Assembly: GCA_913774625.1 (NCBI GenBank)
Contig: CAJYHL010000010.1
Location: forward strand, 62,001-126,000
Origin: an uncultured Acidovorax sp.
GTDB taxonomy: Bacteria; Pseudomonadota; Gammaproteobacteria; Burkholderiales; Burkholderiaceae_C
Length of the DNA: 64,000 nt
Direction: 5' to 3'
Shown: in pieces, positions 28,936-35,995 of the stretch
Position numbering within the stretch: the first letter of the stretch is position 1
Layout: each line of letters opens with the position of its first letter
Program-made: the position numbers and the translations under genes
Notes under the pieces: model-generated
What the model was told of the DNA's origin: nothing
Database searches by the model: none
The model's input: only the letters and a program-made list of their open reading frames with translations

Positions 28936-29682
28936 TCAGCGCTGGGCGGAAAAGAACAGCCCCGCCATCACCAGCCCGGTGGCGACGATGCACCAGCGCA
29001 GCACGTCCGCCGGCAGCCGGCGCGCCAGCCGTCCGCCCAGGTAGCCGCCCGCGGTGGCGGCCACCATCATCAGCGCGGCCTGCGGCCAGCGCACCGCGCC
29101 GCCGGCAGCGTAGATCAGCACCGCCATGCTGGTGAGCAGGGCCGAGACGCAGTTCTTGAGCCCGTTCATCGCATTCAGGTTGCTCTGCCCCAGCAGCCGC
29201 AAGAGCGCCAGCAGCAGAATGCCCAGCCCGCCGTTGAAGTAGCCGCCATAGGCCGACACCGCCAGCACCCCCAGCGTGGCCCGGACGGTGGAGGGCGCAC
29301 CGCCGCGCGCCCAGCGCTGGCGCAGCCAGGGCCCGCAGGCGAAGAGGGCGGTGGCGGCCAGCAGCAGCCAGGGCACGATGCGGCGGAAGGTAGCGTCGGG
29401 CGTGGCCAGCAGCAGGGCGGCGCCCGCCGCTCCGCCGGCCAGCGACAGCGCCAGCAGCCGCCGGAGCGTGAGGCCGGGCGGCGCGGCCGTGTCCTCGCGC
29501 TGCGCCCAGGCGCTGGCGATGTAGCCGGGCAGCAGCGCCACGGTGCCGGTGGCATTGGCGGCCACGGGCGGCACGCCGGCGAAGACCAGCGCGGGCAGCG
29601 TCAGGAAGCTGCCGCCTCCGGCGACGGCATTGAGCGCGCCGGCCACGAAGGCGGCTGCCGGCAGCAGGGCGATTTCAATCAT
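28936..29682 (-). CDS. TauE/SafE-family membrane exporter
   Basis: A 248-residue membrane protein of about eight helices from the TauE/SafE (DUF81) family, proposed exporters of sulfite, sulfoacetate or other organosulfur anions. The N-terminal AAAFVAGALNAVAGGGSFLTLPAL contains the family's NAxAGGG motif, and GGYFNGGLGILLLALL repeats it in the second half. No sulfur genes are adjacent, so the substrate is open. A 28-nt pure purine tract on the coding strand lies just before the ATG and supplies several overlapping Shine-Dalgarno-like sequences. Confidence 0.87.
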   Translation of the reverse strand: MIEIALLPAAAFVAGALNAVAGGGSFLTLPALVFAGVPPVAANATGTVALLPGYIASAWAQREDTAAPPGLTLRRLLALSLAGGAAGAALLLATPDATFRRIVPWLLLAATALFACGPWLRQRWARGGAPSTVRATLGVLAVSAYGGYFNGGLGILLLALLRLLGQSNLNAMNGLKNCVSALLTSMAVLIYAAGGAVRWPQAALMMVAATAGGYLGGRLARRLPADVLRWCIVATGLVMAGLFFSAQR

Positions 29683-29793
29683 GTCTCCTTCTCCTCCTCT
29701 TCTTCTTCCCCGATGGTAGGGGCGGAGCAGGCCGCGATTGCATCGCTTTCGGGGCGCAGTGTTTTGCGCTGGCGGGGGAGGGCTGCCGCGCGC

Positions 29794-30252
29794 TCAGCCC
29801 GCGTAGGGGTCGGCGAAGCCCAGCTCGCGCATGATGGCCGTCTCGTAGGCCTCCATCTCGTCGGCGTCTTCGGGGCTGGTCTCGTGGTCCCAGCCCTGGG
29901 CATGCAGCGTGCCGTGGACCAGCAGATGGGCGTAGTACTCGCGCAGCGGCTTGTTCTGCTCGCGTGCCTCGCGCTCCACCACGGGGGCGCACAGCACCAG
30001 GTCGGCCACCACCACGGGCTCCTGCGCGTAGTCGAAGGTGAGCACGTTGGTGGCGTAGTCCTTCTTGCGGTATTCGCGGTTCAGCGCCTGGCCCTCTTCC
30101 GCGCCGACGATGCGCACGGTGATCTCGGCGTCGCTGGACAGCGCGTGGCGGATGAAGCGCGCGGCGGCATGGCGCGGCAGCGCGGCGCGGTGCTCGGCCA
30201 CGCCGTCGAAACGGGCGAACTGCAGCGACAGATTGAGTTGGTTCAGTGCCAT
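29794..30252 (-). CDS. ybeY: Endoribonuclease YbeY
   Basis: A 152-residue single-strand endoribonuclease needed for 16S rRNA 3'-end maturation and 70S quality control. The zinc site [16 protein letters not shown] shows the H-x3-H-x5-H arrangement. The start at 30252 follows the usual N terminus. It lies downstream of phoH on the same strand, as in most proteobacteria, but the two are separated by 196 bp that carry a repeat-like palindromic element. Confidence 0.95.
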   Translation of the reverse strand: MALNQLNLSLQFARFDGVAEHRAALPRHAAARFIRHALSSDAEITVRIVGAEEGQALNREYRKKDYATNVLTFDYAQEPVVVADLVLCAPVVEREAREQNKPLREYYAHLLVHGTLHAQGWDHETSPEDADEMEAYETAIMRELGFADPYAG

Positions 30253-30336
30253 TTCGGCCTCCAGCGCTTGTCCAGCATGGGCTGGAAACTATGAGTTGGT
30301 AGTTGAGCGGCAACGCGGACGTTGGGCCGGTCGGTG

Positions 30337-30468
30337 CTGAGTCTGGCGCGGCCCGGACCAGCAGATGCCGTGGATCTGGCTCCGCCAGTCCACTGGCATC
30401 GTCCCCCTTCCCGGCGCAGCCGAGAGAAGGGGGAAGCCGCGCAGCGGCTCAGGGGGTTGACCCCCTCC
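30337..30468 (-). repeat. Probable dispersed intergenic palindromic repeat
   Basis: On the plus strand, arms CCCCCTTC and GAAGGGGG (30403-30433), GCCGC/GCGGC, then AGGGGGTTGACCCCCT at the phoH stop form three successive hairpins. This series of GC hairpins resembles an intergenic repeat I associate with Acidovorax-type genomes. Only one copy is in this window, so the repeat status is an inference from memory. Confidence 0.45.
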
Positions 30469-31393
30469 GTGCGTCGTAGGCATCCACGATGCGCGCGATC
30501 AGCGGATGGCGTACCACATCGGCCGTGGTGAAGCGAGTGACGGCGATGCCCTTGACCCGCTTGAGCACGCGCTCGGCGTCGATCAGGCCGCTGAGCGTGC
30601 CCTTGGGCAGGTCGATCTGGCTCACATCGCCCGTCACCACCGCGCGCGAGCCGAAGCCGATGCGGGTGAGGAACATCTTCATCTGCTCGGGCGTGGTGTT
30701 CTGCGCCTCGTCCAGGATGACGAAGGCGTTGTTCAGCGTGCGCCCGCGCATGAAGGCCAGCGGCGCGATCTCCAGCGCGTTGCGCTCGAAGGCCTTCTGC
30801 ACCTTGTCGTAGCCCATCAGGTCGTAGAGCGCGTCGTAGAGCGGGCGCAGGTAGGGGTCCACCTTCTGCGTCAGGTCGCCGGGCAGGAAGCCCAGGCGTT
30901 CGCCCGCCTCCACCGCCGGGCGGGTCAGCACGATGCGCTGCACGTTGCTGCGCTCCAGCGCATCGACGGCGGCGGCCACGGCCAGGTAGGTCTTGCCGGT
31001 GCCGGCCGGGCCGATACCGAAAGTGATGTCGTGGGCGGCGATGTTGTCCAGGTAGGCGCCCTGCATGGCGGTGCGCGCGCGCAGGTCGGCGCGGCGGGTG
31101 TTGAGCAGGGTGGGCGCACCCTCGGGCGCTTCCAGCATGTCGCTGTCGCCGGCCAGCATCAGCTGGATGTGCTCCTCGGCGATGGGGCGCTCGGCCATTT
31201 CATAGAGCGCCTGCAGCAGCTCCATCGCCTGCGTGGCCTTCGCCTTGGGGCCGTCCACCTTGAACTGCTCGTGCCGGTGGGCGATGCGCACGTCCAGCGC
31301 GGTCTCGATCAGGCGCAGGTGGGCGTCGGCGGGGCCGCACAGATGGGTCAGGCGGAGGTTGTTGTGGGGGGTGAAGGTATGGCGCAGGATCAC
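30449..31393 (-). CDS. phoH: PhoH-like ATPase (YbeZ)
   Basis: A 314-residue P-loop ATPase associated with YbeY in rRNA processing. Walker A is GIGPAGTGKTYLA and Walker B FVILDEAQNTT, with the conserved GDVSQIDLP and GLIDAERVL motifs. An ATG at 31441 is in frame, but the family N terminus begins (M/V)ILRHTFTP, so the GTG at 31393 is preferred. With the ATG start the gene would begin 2 bp from ruvA on the other strand, leaving no promoter. It forms a phoH-ybeY unit. Confidence 0.92.
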   Translation of the reverse strand: MILRHTFTPHNNLRLTHLCGPADAHLRLIETALDVRIAHRHEQFKVDGPKAKATQAMELLQALYEMAERPIAEEHIQLMLAGDSDMLEAPEGAPTLLNTRRADLRARTAMQGAYLDNIAAHDITFGIGPAGTGKTYLAVAAAVDALERSNVQRIVLTRPAVEAGERLGFLPGDLTQKVDPYLRPLYDALYDLMGYDKVQKAFERNALEIAPLAFMRGRTLNNAFVILDEAQNTTPEQMKMFLTRIGFGSRAVVTGDVSQIDLPKGTLSGLIDAERVLKRVKGIAVTRFTTADVVRHPLIARIVDAYDARRGSTP

Positions 31394-31443
31394 GCGGATA
31401 ATTCCGTTCAAGAGGCCGCGGGAGCGCGCGGCAAAGGACACAA

Positions 31444-32019
31444 ATGATAGGCAAACTGACCGGCATGCTGCTGGAGAAGAACCCCCCGGAAGTGCTGCTG
31501 GACTGCCATGGCGTGGGCTACGAGGTGCAGGTGCCCATGAGCACCTTCTACAACCTGCCGGCCGTGGGCGAGCGCGTGGCCTTGCTGACCCAGTTTATCG
31601 TGCGCGAGGACGCGCAACTGCTCTACGGCTTCGCCACCCACCCGGAGCGCCAGGCCTTCCGCGAACTCATCAAGATCGCCGGCGTGGGGCCGCGCACGGC
31701 GCTCGCCATCCTCTCGGGCCTGGGCGTGGCCGACCTCGCCCAGGCCGTCACGCTGCAGGAAGCCGGCCGCCTGGTGAAGGTGCCCGGCATCGGCAAGAAG
31801 ACGGCCGAGCGCCTGCTGCTGGAATTGAAGGGCAAGCTGGGAGCCGACATCGGCGGCACCGTGGCCCACGCCCAGAGCGACGCCCAGGCCGACATCCTGC
31901 AGGCCCTGCTGGCGCTGGGCTACAACGACAAGGAAGCCGCCGCCGCCCTCAAGGCCCTGCCGGCCGACGTGGGGGTCAGCGAAGGCATCAAGCTGGCGTT
32001 GAAGGCGCTGGCCAAGTGA
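31444..32019 (+). CDS. ruvA: Holliday junction branch migration protein RuvA
   Basis: A 191-residue protein that tetramerises on Holliday junctions and recruits RuvB. N-terminal OB fold ([20 protein letters not shown]), then helix-hairpin-helix motifs ([19 protein letters not shown] and [20 protein letters not shown]), then the C-terminal RuvB-contact domain ending [17 protein letters not shown]. Full length. It is divergent from phoH. Unusually, ruvB does not follow directly; a secreted protease gene lies between them. Confidence 0.96.
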   Translation: MIGKLTGMLLEKNPPEVLLDCHGVGYEVQVPMSTFYNLPAVGERVALLTQFIVREDAQLLYGFATHPERQAFRELIKIAGVGPRTALAILSGLGVADLAQAVTLQEAGRLVKVPGIGKKTAERLLLELKGKLGADIGGTVAHAQSDAQADILQALLALGYNDKEAAAALKALPADVGVSEGIKLALKALAK

Positions 32020-32029
32020 GTGAATGCCC

Positions 32030-32057
32030 AAGCGAGCAAGCAAGCGAGCGAGCGAGC
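32030..32057 (+). repeat. Tetranucleotide RAGC repeat, 7 units
   Basis: Seven consecutive four-base units (AAGC or GAGC) immediately after an in-frame ATG at 32024. Reading is open from that ATG into the lipoprotein protease, so a change in unit number would shift the frame of this upstream start. A slipped-strand element is possible. Confidence 0.6.
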
Positions 32058-32155
32058 CGGCGGCCGGGCCCTGCGCCCTGAAGCCCGTCCCGCTGGCCCT
32101 TTTCCTTTTCCAGATATTTCTTCTTTTTCCTTTGTTCCAACGTGAAGGGTTGCCC

Positions 32156-33748
32156 ATGAAGACGAATGCGTTCAAACCACTGGCAGCAGCGGCTGCCGCC
32201 ATGCTCGTGCTGGCCGCCTGCGGCGGCGGAAGCGGTGGCGGCAGTTCCTCGGGCGGCACTACCGGGGGTGGTGGCACGACTACGGGTGGCGGCACCACGG
32301 GCGGCAGCACCGGGGGCGGTACCGTCAGCGGCGGCGGCTCCGCCGTCGTGGTTCCTCCCAGTTCGGCAGTCAACCGCATCGAGCCGCTGGACACCGCCCC
32401 CGTGTCTTCCTCCGCCGCCGCGCAGTCCGCTGCCACGGCCAAGGACGCCGCAGCCGGCGCGGCGCAAGGCATCGCGCCCACGGCAGCCGTGCGGCGCGTG
32501 CAGCTGGGCGCGCTCGCCCAGGCGACCGTCGCCAAGGCCGCGGAAGCCGCCAATCCGGCCCAGGGCATCGTGCGCCAGATCGGCACGGTGCGCAGCGTGG
32601 CCGACACGGCCACCGTGGCGTCCACCCAGTCCCTGCTGCAATGGGTTCCCACCGACCATGGCACGCAGGTGGCCGCCATCGCCTTCGATTCCTCCGGCGC
32701 CTACGGCGTGCGCCTGGGCGTGCTGGTGCGCAGCCTGCCGGCCGGCGCGGTGCTGCGCTTCTACGGCGCCAACCCTGCCGCCGCCGTGCAGGTGTCCGCG
32801 CAGGAGCTGGCCGCCATCGCCGCGCGCAACGCCCAGGGCGGTGCCGACGACGCGACCGCCCGCACCTACTGGAGCCCCGACTTCGGCAGCGCATCGACCA
32901 CGCTGGAAGTGGAGATCCCGGCCGCCGCAGCCGCCTCGTCCGTGCAGATCGCGGTGCCGCGCCTGTCGCACTTCACCGTCGCACCCGATGCGGCGGAGGG
33001 CGGCTTCACCACCAAGGTGGGCGAATCCGGCTCCTGCAACGTGGACGTGATGTGCAAGCCCGAATACAGCAGCGAAAGCCGCTCCGTCGCGCGCATGATC
33101 TTCGTGCACGACGACGGCAACGCATTCCTCTGCACCGGCACGCTGCTGAACGACGCCCGCTCGTCCGGCACGCCGTATTTCCTCAGCGCCAACCATTGCA
33201 TCTCCACGCAGTCGGTGGCCTCCACCCTGACCACCGACTGGTTCTATCGGTCCACGGCCTGCAATTCCGGCATCCAGAACCCGGGCGCCCTGCGGCTGAA
33301 CGGCGGCGCCACGCTGCTCTTCGCTACGGCCACCACCGACACGTCCTTCCTGCGGCTCAACAGCCAGCCGCCGGTCGGCGTGGTGTATGCGGGCTCCTAC
33401 TATGGCGGCGTGCCCGTGCAGATGGGCGTGGCCGGCGTCCACCATCCCAAGGGCGACCTGCAGAAGGTCAGCGTGGGCACCGTTCAGTTCTACAGCAACT
33501 GCTCCTCCGACACCTGCCAGTCCAGCACGCCCGACAACGGCAACTTCATCTCCACCAACTGGCAGCAGGGCACGACCGAAGGCGGCAGCAGCGGCAGCGC
33601 CCTGTTCGTGGGCATCGGCAGCCGGCGCTATGTCTCCGGCCAGCTGCTGGGCGGCTCGACCAGCTGCTCCAACCCCGGCGGCATCGACCAATACGGCCGC
33701 TTCGACCAGCCTTACCGCTCCAACCTGAAGCAGTGGCTGAATCCCTGA
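32156..33748 (+). CDS. Secreted lipoprotein trypsin-like serine protease (lysyl-endopeptidase-like)
   Basis: A 530-residue exported protein with a lipoprotein signal (AAMLVLAACGGG, Cys at about residue 22). A Gly/Ser/Thr-rich linker of about 45 residues and a middle domain (about 95-280) follow. The C-terminal chymotrypsin-fold protease resembles Achromobacter lysyl endopeptidase. Catalytic residues visible are His in FLSANHCIS, Asp in TTDTSFLRL and Ser in EGGSSGSALF; several paired Cys suggest disulfides. The start at 32156 puts a normal signal peptide first; an in-frame ATG at 32024 would add 44 residues through a tetranucleotide repeat. It interrupts the usual ruvA-ruvB neighbourhood and ends 30 bp before ruvB. 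Confidence 0.87.
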   Translation: MKTNAFKPLAAAAAAMLVLAACGGGSGGGSSSGGTTGGGGTTTGGGTTGGSTGGGTVSGGGSAVVVPPSSAVNRIEPLDTAPVSSSAAAQSAATAKDAAAGAAQGIAPTAAVRRVQLGALAQATVAKAAEAANPAQGIVRQIGTVRSVADTATVASTQSLLQWVPTDHGTQVAAIAFDSSGAYGVRLGVLVRSLPAGAVLRFYGANPAAAVQVSAQELAAIAARNAQGGADDATARTYWSPDFGSASTTLEVEIPAAAAASSVQIAVPRLSHFTVAPDAAEGGFTTKVGESGSCNVDVMCKPEYSSESRSVARMIFVHDDGNAFLCTGTLLNDARSSGTPYFLSANHCISTQSVASTLTTDWFYRSTACNSGIQNPGALRLNGGATLLFATATTDTSFLRLNSQPPVGVVYAGSYYGGVPVQMGVAGVHHPKGDLQKVSVGTVQFYSNCSSDTCQSSTPDNGNFISTNWQQGTTEGGSSGSALFVGIGSRRYVSGQLLGGSTSCSNPGGIDQYGRFDQPYRSNLKQWLNP

Positions 33749-33778
33749 CCCGTTGCGCGCAGCCCCATCCCTGCATCC

Positions 33779-34843
33779 ATGAGCATCCAGACCGACGACT
33801 TCGCCCCCACCCCCCCACCCAAGCGGGTGGTGTCCGCAGCCCCTGCCTCCCCGCAGGAAGAAGCGCTGGAGCGCGCACTGCGCCCCAAGCTGCTGCAGGA
33901 GTACGTGGGGCAGGCCAAGGCCCGGGAGCAGCTGGAGATCTTCATCGGCGCCGCCCGCAAGCGGTCCGAAGCGCTGGACCATGTCCTGCTCTTCGGACCG
34001 CCCGGGCTGGGCAAGACCACGCTCAGCCACATCATCGCGGCCGAGCTGGGCGTGAACCTGCGCCAGACCAGCGGCCCGGTGCTGGAAAAGCCCAAGGACC
34101 TGGCGGCGCTGCTGACCAACCTGGAAAAGAACGACGTCCTCTTCATCGACGAGATCCACCGCCTCTCGCCCGTGGTCGAGGAAATCCTCTACCCCGCGCT
34201 GGAGGACTACCAGATCGACATCATGATCGGCGAAGGGCCGGCCGCGCGCAGCATCAAGCTCGACCTGCAGCCCTTCACGCTGGTGGGCGCCACCACCCGC
34301 GCCGGCATGCTCACCAACCCGCTGCGCGACCGCTTCGGCATCGTCGCGCGGCTGGAGTTCTACACGCCCGAAGAGCTGGCCCGCATCGTCATGCGCAGCG
34401 CCGGCCTGCTGAACGCGCCCATCGACCCCGAGGGCGGCTTCGAGATCGCCCGCCGCTCGCGCGGCACGCCCCGCATCGCCAACCGCCTGCTGCGCCGCGT
34501 GCGCGACTATGCCGACGTGAAGGGCGACGGCCGCATCACGCTGGACATCGCCCAGCGCGCCCTGACCATGCTCGACGTGGACCCCCAGGGCTTCGACGTG
34601 ATGGACCGCAAGCTGCTGGAAGCCGTCATCCACCGCTTCGACGGCGGCCCCGTGGGCCTGGACAACATCGCCGCCAGCATCGGCGAGGAGTCCGGCACCA
34701 TCGAAGACGTGATCGAGCCCTACCTCATCCAGCAGGGCTACCTGCAGCGCACGCCGCGCGGGCGCGTGGCGACGCTGGCGGCATTCAGGCATCTGGGGGT
34801 GACGCCGCCCAAGGCCGGCGGGGCGGATCTGTTCGGGGTGTAG
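33779..34843 (+). CDS. ruvB: Holliday junction helicase RuvB
   Basis: A 354-residue AAA+ motor that drives branch migration with RuvA. Walker [16 protein letters not shown], Walker [13 protein letters not shown], sensor 1 [19 protein letters not shown] and the C-terminal winged helix ([15 protein letters not shown]) are all in place. Full length. Its 3' end is 31 bp from the convergent CRISPR mini-array, so ruvB marks the left border of the CRISPR island. Confidence 0.96.
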   Translation: MSIQTDDFAPTPPPKRVVSAAPASPQEEALERALRPKLLQEYVGQAKAREQLEIFIGAARKRSEALDHVLLFGPPGLGKTTLSHIIAAELGVNLRQTSGPVLEKPKDLAALLTNLEKNDVLFIDEIHRLSPVVEEILYPALEDYQIDIMIGEGPAARSIKLDLQPFTLVGATTRAGMLTNPLRDRFGIVARLEFYTPEELARIVMRSAGLLNAPIDPEGGFEIARRSRGTPRIANRLLRRVRDYADVKGDGRITLDIAQRALTMLDVDPQGFDVMDRKLLEAVIHRFDGGPVGLDNIAASIGEESGTIEDVIEPYLIQQGYLQRTPRGRVATLAAFRHLGVTPPKAGGADLFGV

Positions 34844-34874
34844 CGGCGTAGTGGCTATCGGGTTTTCCGGGCTT

Positions 34875-34962
34875 GCTGCGAGTTGCCTATGCGGCAGTGA
34901 ACTTGGCTCAGTTGGTAGAGCACCGTCTTGATAATTTCTGAGCTGCCTGCACGGCAGTGAGC
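34875..34962 (-). CRISPR. Solitary two-repeat mini-array with a tRNA-Ile-like 32-nt spacer
   Basis: Reading the minus strand, repeat 1 (34962-34935) matches the 28-nt repeat of the main array at 26 of 28 positions and keeps the CTGCC/GGCAG stem. The spacer (34934-34903) is exactly 32 nt. Repeat 2 (34902-34875) matches at 21 of 28 and still pairs TGCC with GGCA. The spacer complement contains GCTCAGTTGGTAGAGC, a tRNA D-arm, and CCGTCTTGATAA, the 5' anticodon stem and loop with anticodon GAT of tRNA-Ile. A Cas6f-processed guide from here would carry a normal CUCAGAAA handle and target tRNA-Ile genes. Only 4 bp separate it from the toxin stop codon, in the same direction. Confidence 0.85.
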
Positions 34963-34966
34963 CAGG

Positions 34967-35263
34967 TCATTGTGTTGATGACCCCTTCGGCCATCGCTGC
35001 GCACCGTGCAGCACACGGAGCAGTTCGATGCGCTCGCCCTGGATGCGATAGATCACGATGAACGGAGTGCGACTGATGACCAGTTCGCGGGTGCCGTGCT
35101 TGCGCCCTTCACGGCCCATTTGCGGGTGCTGGATCAGTTGGCCCACCTGATGGGTGATGCGGTCGCCTTGCTCGATGGCAGCGCGGGGATTGTCCTGGGC
35201 GATGTAGTCCAGCTGGGCGTCGCGGTCGGCGATGGCCCGGCGAAGCCATACCAGCAGCATCAA
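34967..35263 (-). CDS. RelE/ParE-superfamily toxin
   Basis: A 98-residue basic protein with the RelE/ParE fold pattern: a helical N half (DRDAQLDYIAQDNPRAAIEQGDRI), then GREGRKHGTRELVISRTPFIVIYRIQGERIELLRVLHGAQRWP. The ELVI..PFIVIYRI..E..ILRVLHGAQ ending is characteristic. RelE members cut ribosome-bound mRNA and ParE members poison gyrase; this sequence looks nearer ParE, but the target is not certain. The start overlaps the upstream antitoxin stop (ATGA). The mini-array begins 4 bp after its stop, so the toxin transcript should run into the guide RNA. Confidence 0.85.
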   Translation of the reverse strand: MMLLVWLRRAIADRDAQLDYIAQDNPRAAIEQGDRITHQVGQLIQHPQMGREGRKHGTRELVISRTPFIVIYRIQGERIELLRVLHGAQRWPKGSSTQ

Positions 35264-35733
35264 GCGGCGCTTCCTTCAGCGCGCTTGAGCAGTTCGGCCC
35301 GCTTCCTGGCCCAGCTCGCGTTCGCTTCCTCGTGGGTCACCCACTCGGCGGCCGGGTCGTCGGCTTCGGCTAGGCCGATTTCCACCTGTTCCCGAAACCA
35401 TTTGTCATGCGCTGCCGCTTCATGCGCGTTGCGCAGCCGCTCCGATGCGTCTTCGCGAGACTTGCCCTCCAGGGGGGCGTCACTGAAGTGGGTCGCGTCC
35501 AGCAGCTCGAAGCGGGCCAGGTGCAGCTCTTTCTTCAGATAGTCCACGCAACGGTCAAGGCTGCGCCAGATGCGGGGCTTGTCGCTGCGCTGTACCCCCA
35601 GCGGCTTTTCCTGCGTCCCCAGCTTCAGGACGACGGACCAGCCGCCGGGCTGGCCAATGATCGACGCGCCCTGGATCGCGGACGCTTCGACCATCCGCTT
35701 GGCCATGGCGGTGTCTATGGTGTGGCTGCTCAT
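35260..35733 (-). CDS. Antitoxin-like protein with extra N-terminal domain
   Basis: A 157-residue protein upstream of and overlapping the toxin gene. Residues 1-85 (GASIIGQPGGWSVVLKLG, then KPRIWRSLDRCVDYLKKEL) form a small alpha/beta domain like that of plasmid ParC-type partition-associated proteins. Residues 95-157 (HDKWFREQVEIGLAEADDP, then WARKRAELLKRAE) resemble the toxin-binding tail of StbD/ParD-like antitoxins. The operon order antitoxin-toxin and the four-base overlap support a type II module. The N-terminal domain is longer than in classic ParD or RelB, so naming is tentative. It is divergent from csy1 across an A/T-rich 262-bp gap. Confidence 0.72.
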   Translation of the reverse strand: MSSHTIDTAMAKRMVEASAIQGASIIGQPGGWSVVLKLGTQEKPLGVQRSDKPRIWRSLDRCVDYLKKELHLARFELLDATHFSDAPLEGKSREDASERLRNAHEAAAHDKWFREQVEIGLAEADDPAAEWVTHEEANASWARKRAELLKRAEGSAA

Positions 35734-35995
35734 GCGGCTTCCTTGCGCGGATGACGGGCTGTCAGTTGTAGGGCTTTGAATTTTATTAAAAGTTTATGCA
35801 AACGCTACTTATGAATTCGCGCTGGTGTTTGGCATAACGCCCGGTATGCCCCGGCTCTTCATCGTTTTCTGGGCTTCCTCTCTGCAGTGGAGTTCTCGCT
35901 GTCGCGCGATGAGGCGCACTCTCCAATCAACCTCCCTCTCTTTTTCCAACCCGCTTTGGCGGCAGGTCCGAATACCATGGCAGAAAGGAGGAGCC
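35734..35995. promoter_or_regulatory. Divergent promoter region antitoxin / csy1
   Basis: 262 bp without a convincing gene. Its left part (about 35764-35820) is markedly A/T-rich for this genome and should carry the promoters of the toxin-antitoxin operon (minus) and of csy1-4 (plus). A very strong Shine-Dalgarno (AAAGGAGGAG, 35984-35993) precedes csy1. No CRISPR-like repeat and no clear match to the mini-array spacer seed was found here. Confidence 0.55.

Noticed and set aside
34903-34934. A real tRNA-Ile gene or a tRNA attachment-site duplication
   Set aside because: Only nucleotides of the D-arm to anticodon loop are present, with no acceptor stem, T-arm or CCA. Integration duplicates tRNA 3' ends, not this part, and the insert is exactly 32 nt between CRISPR-type repeats.
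35764-35830. The csy1/antitoxin promoter as target of the mini-array guide (CreR-type autoregulation)
   Set aside because: The closest seed-like string (TTATGAAT near 35807) has seed mismatches and no CC PAM. A weak similarity to the far end of the spacer near the antitoxin promoter does not include the seed.
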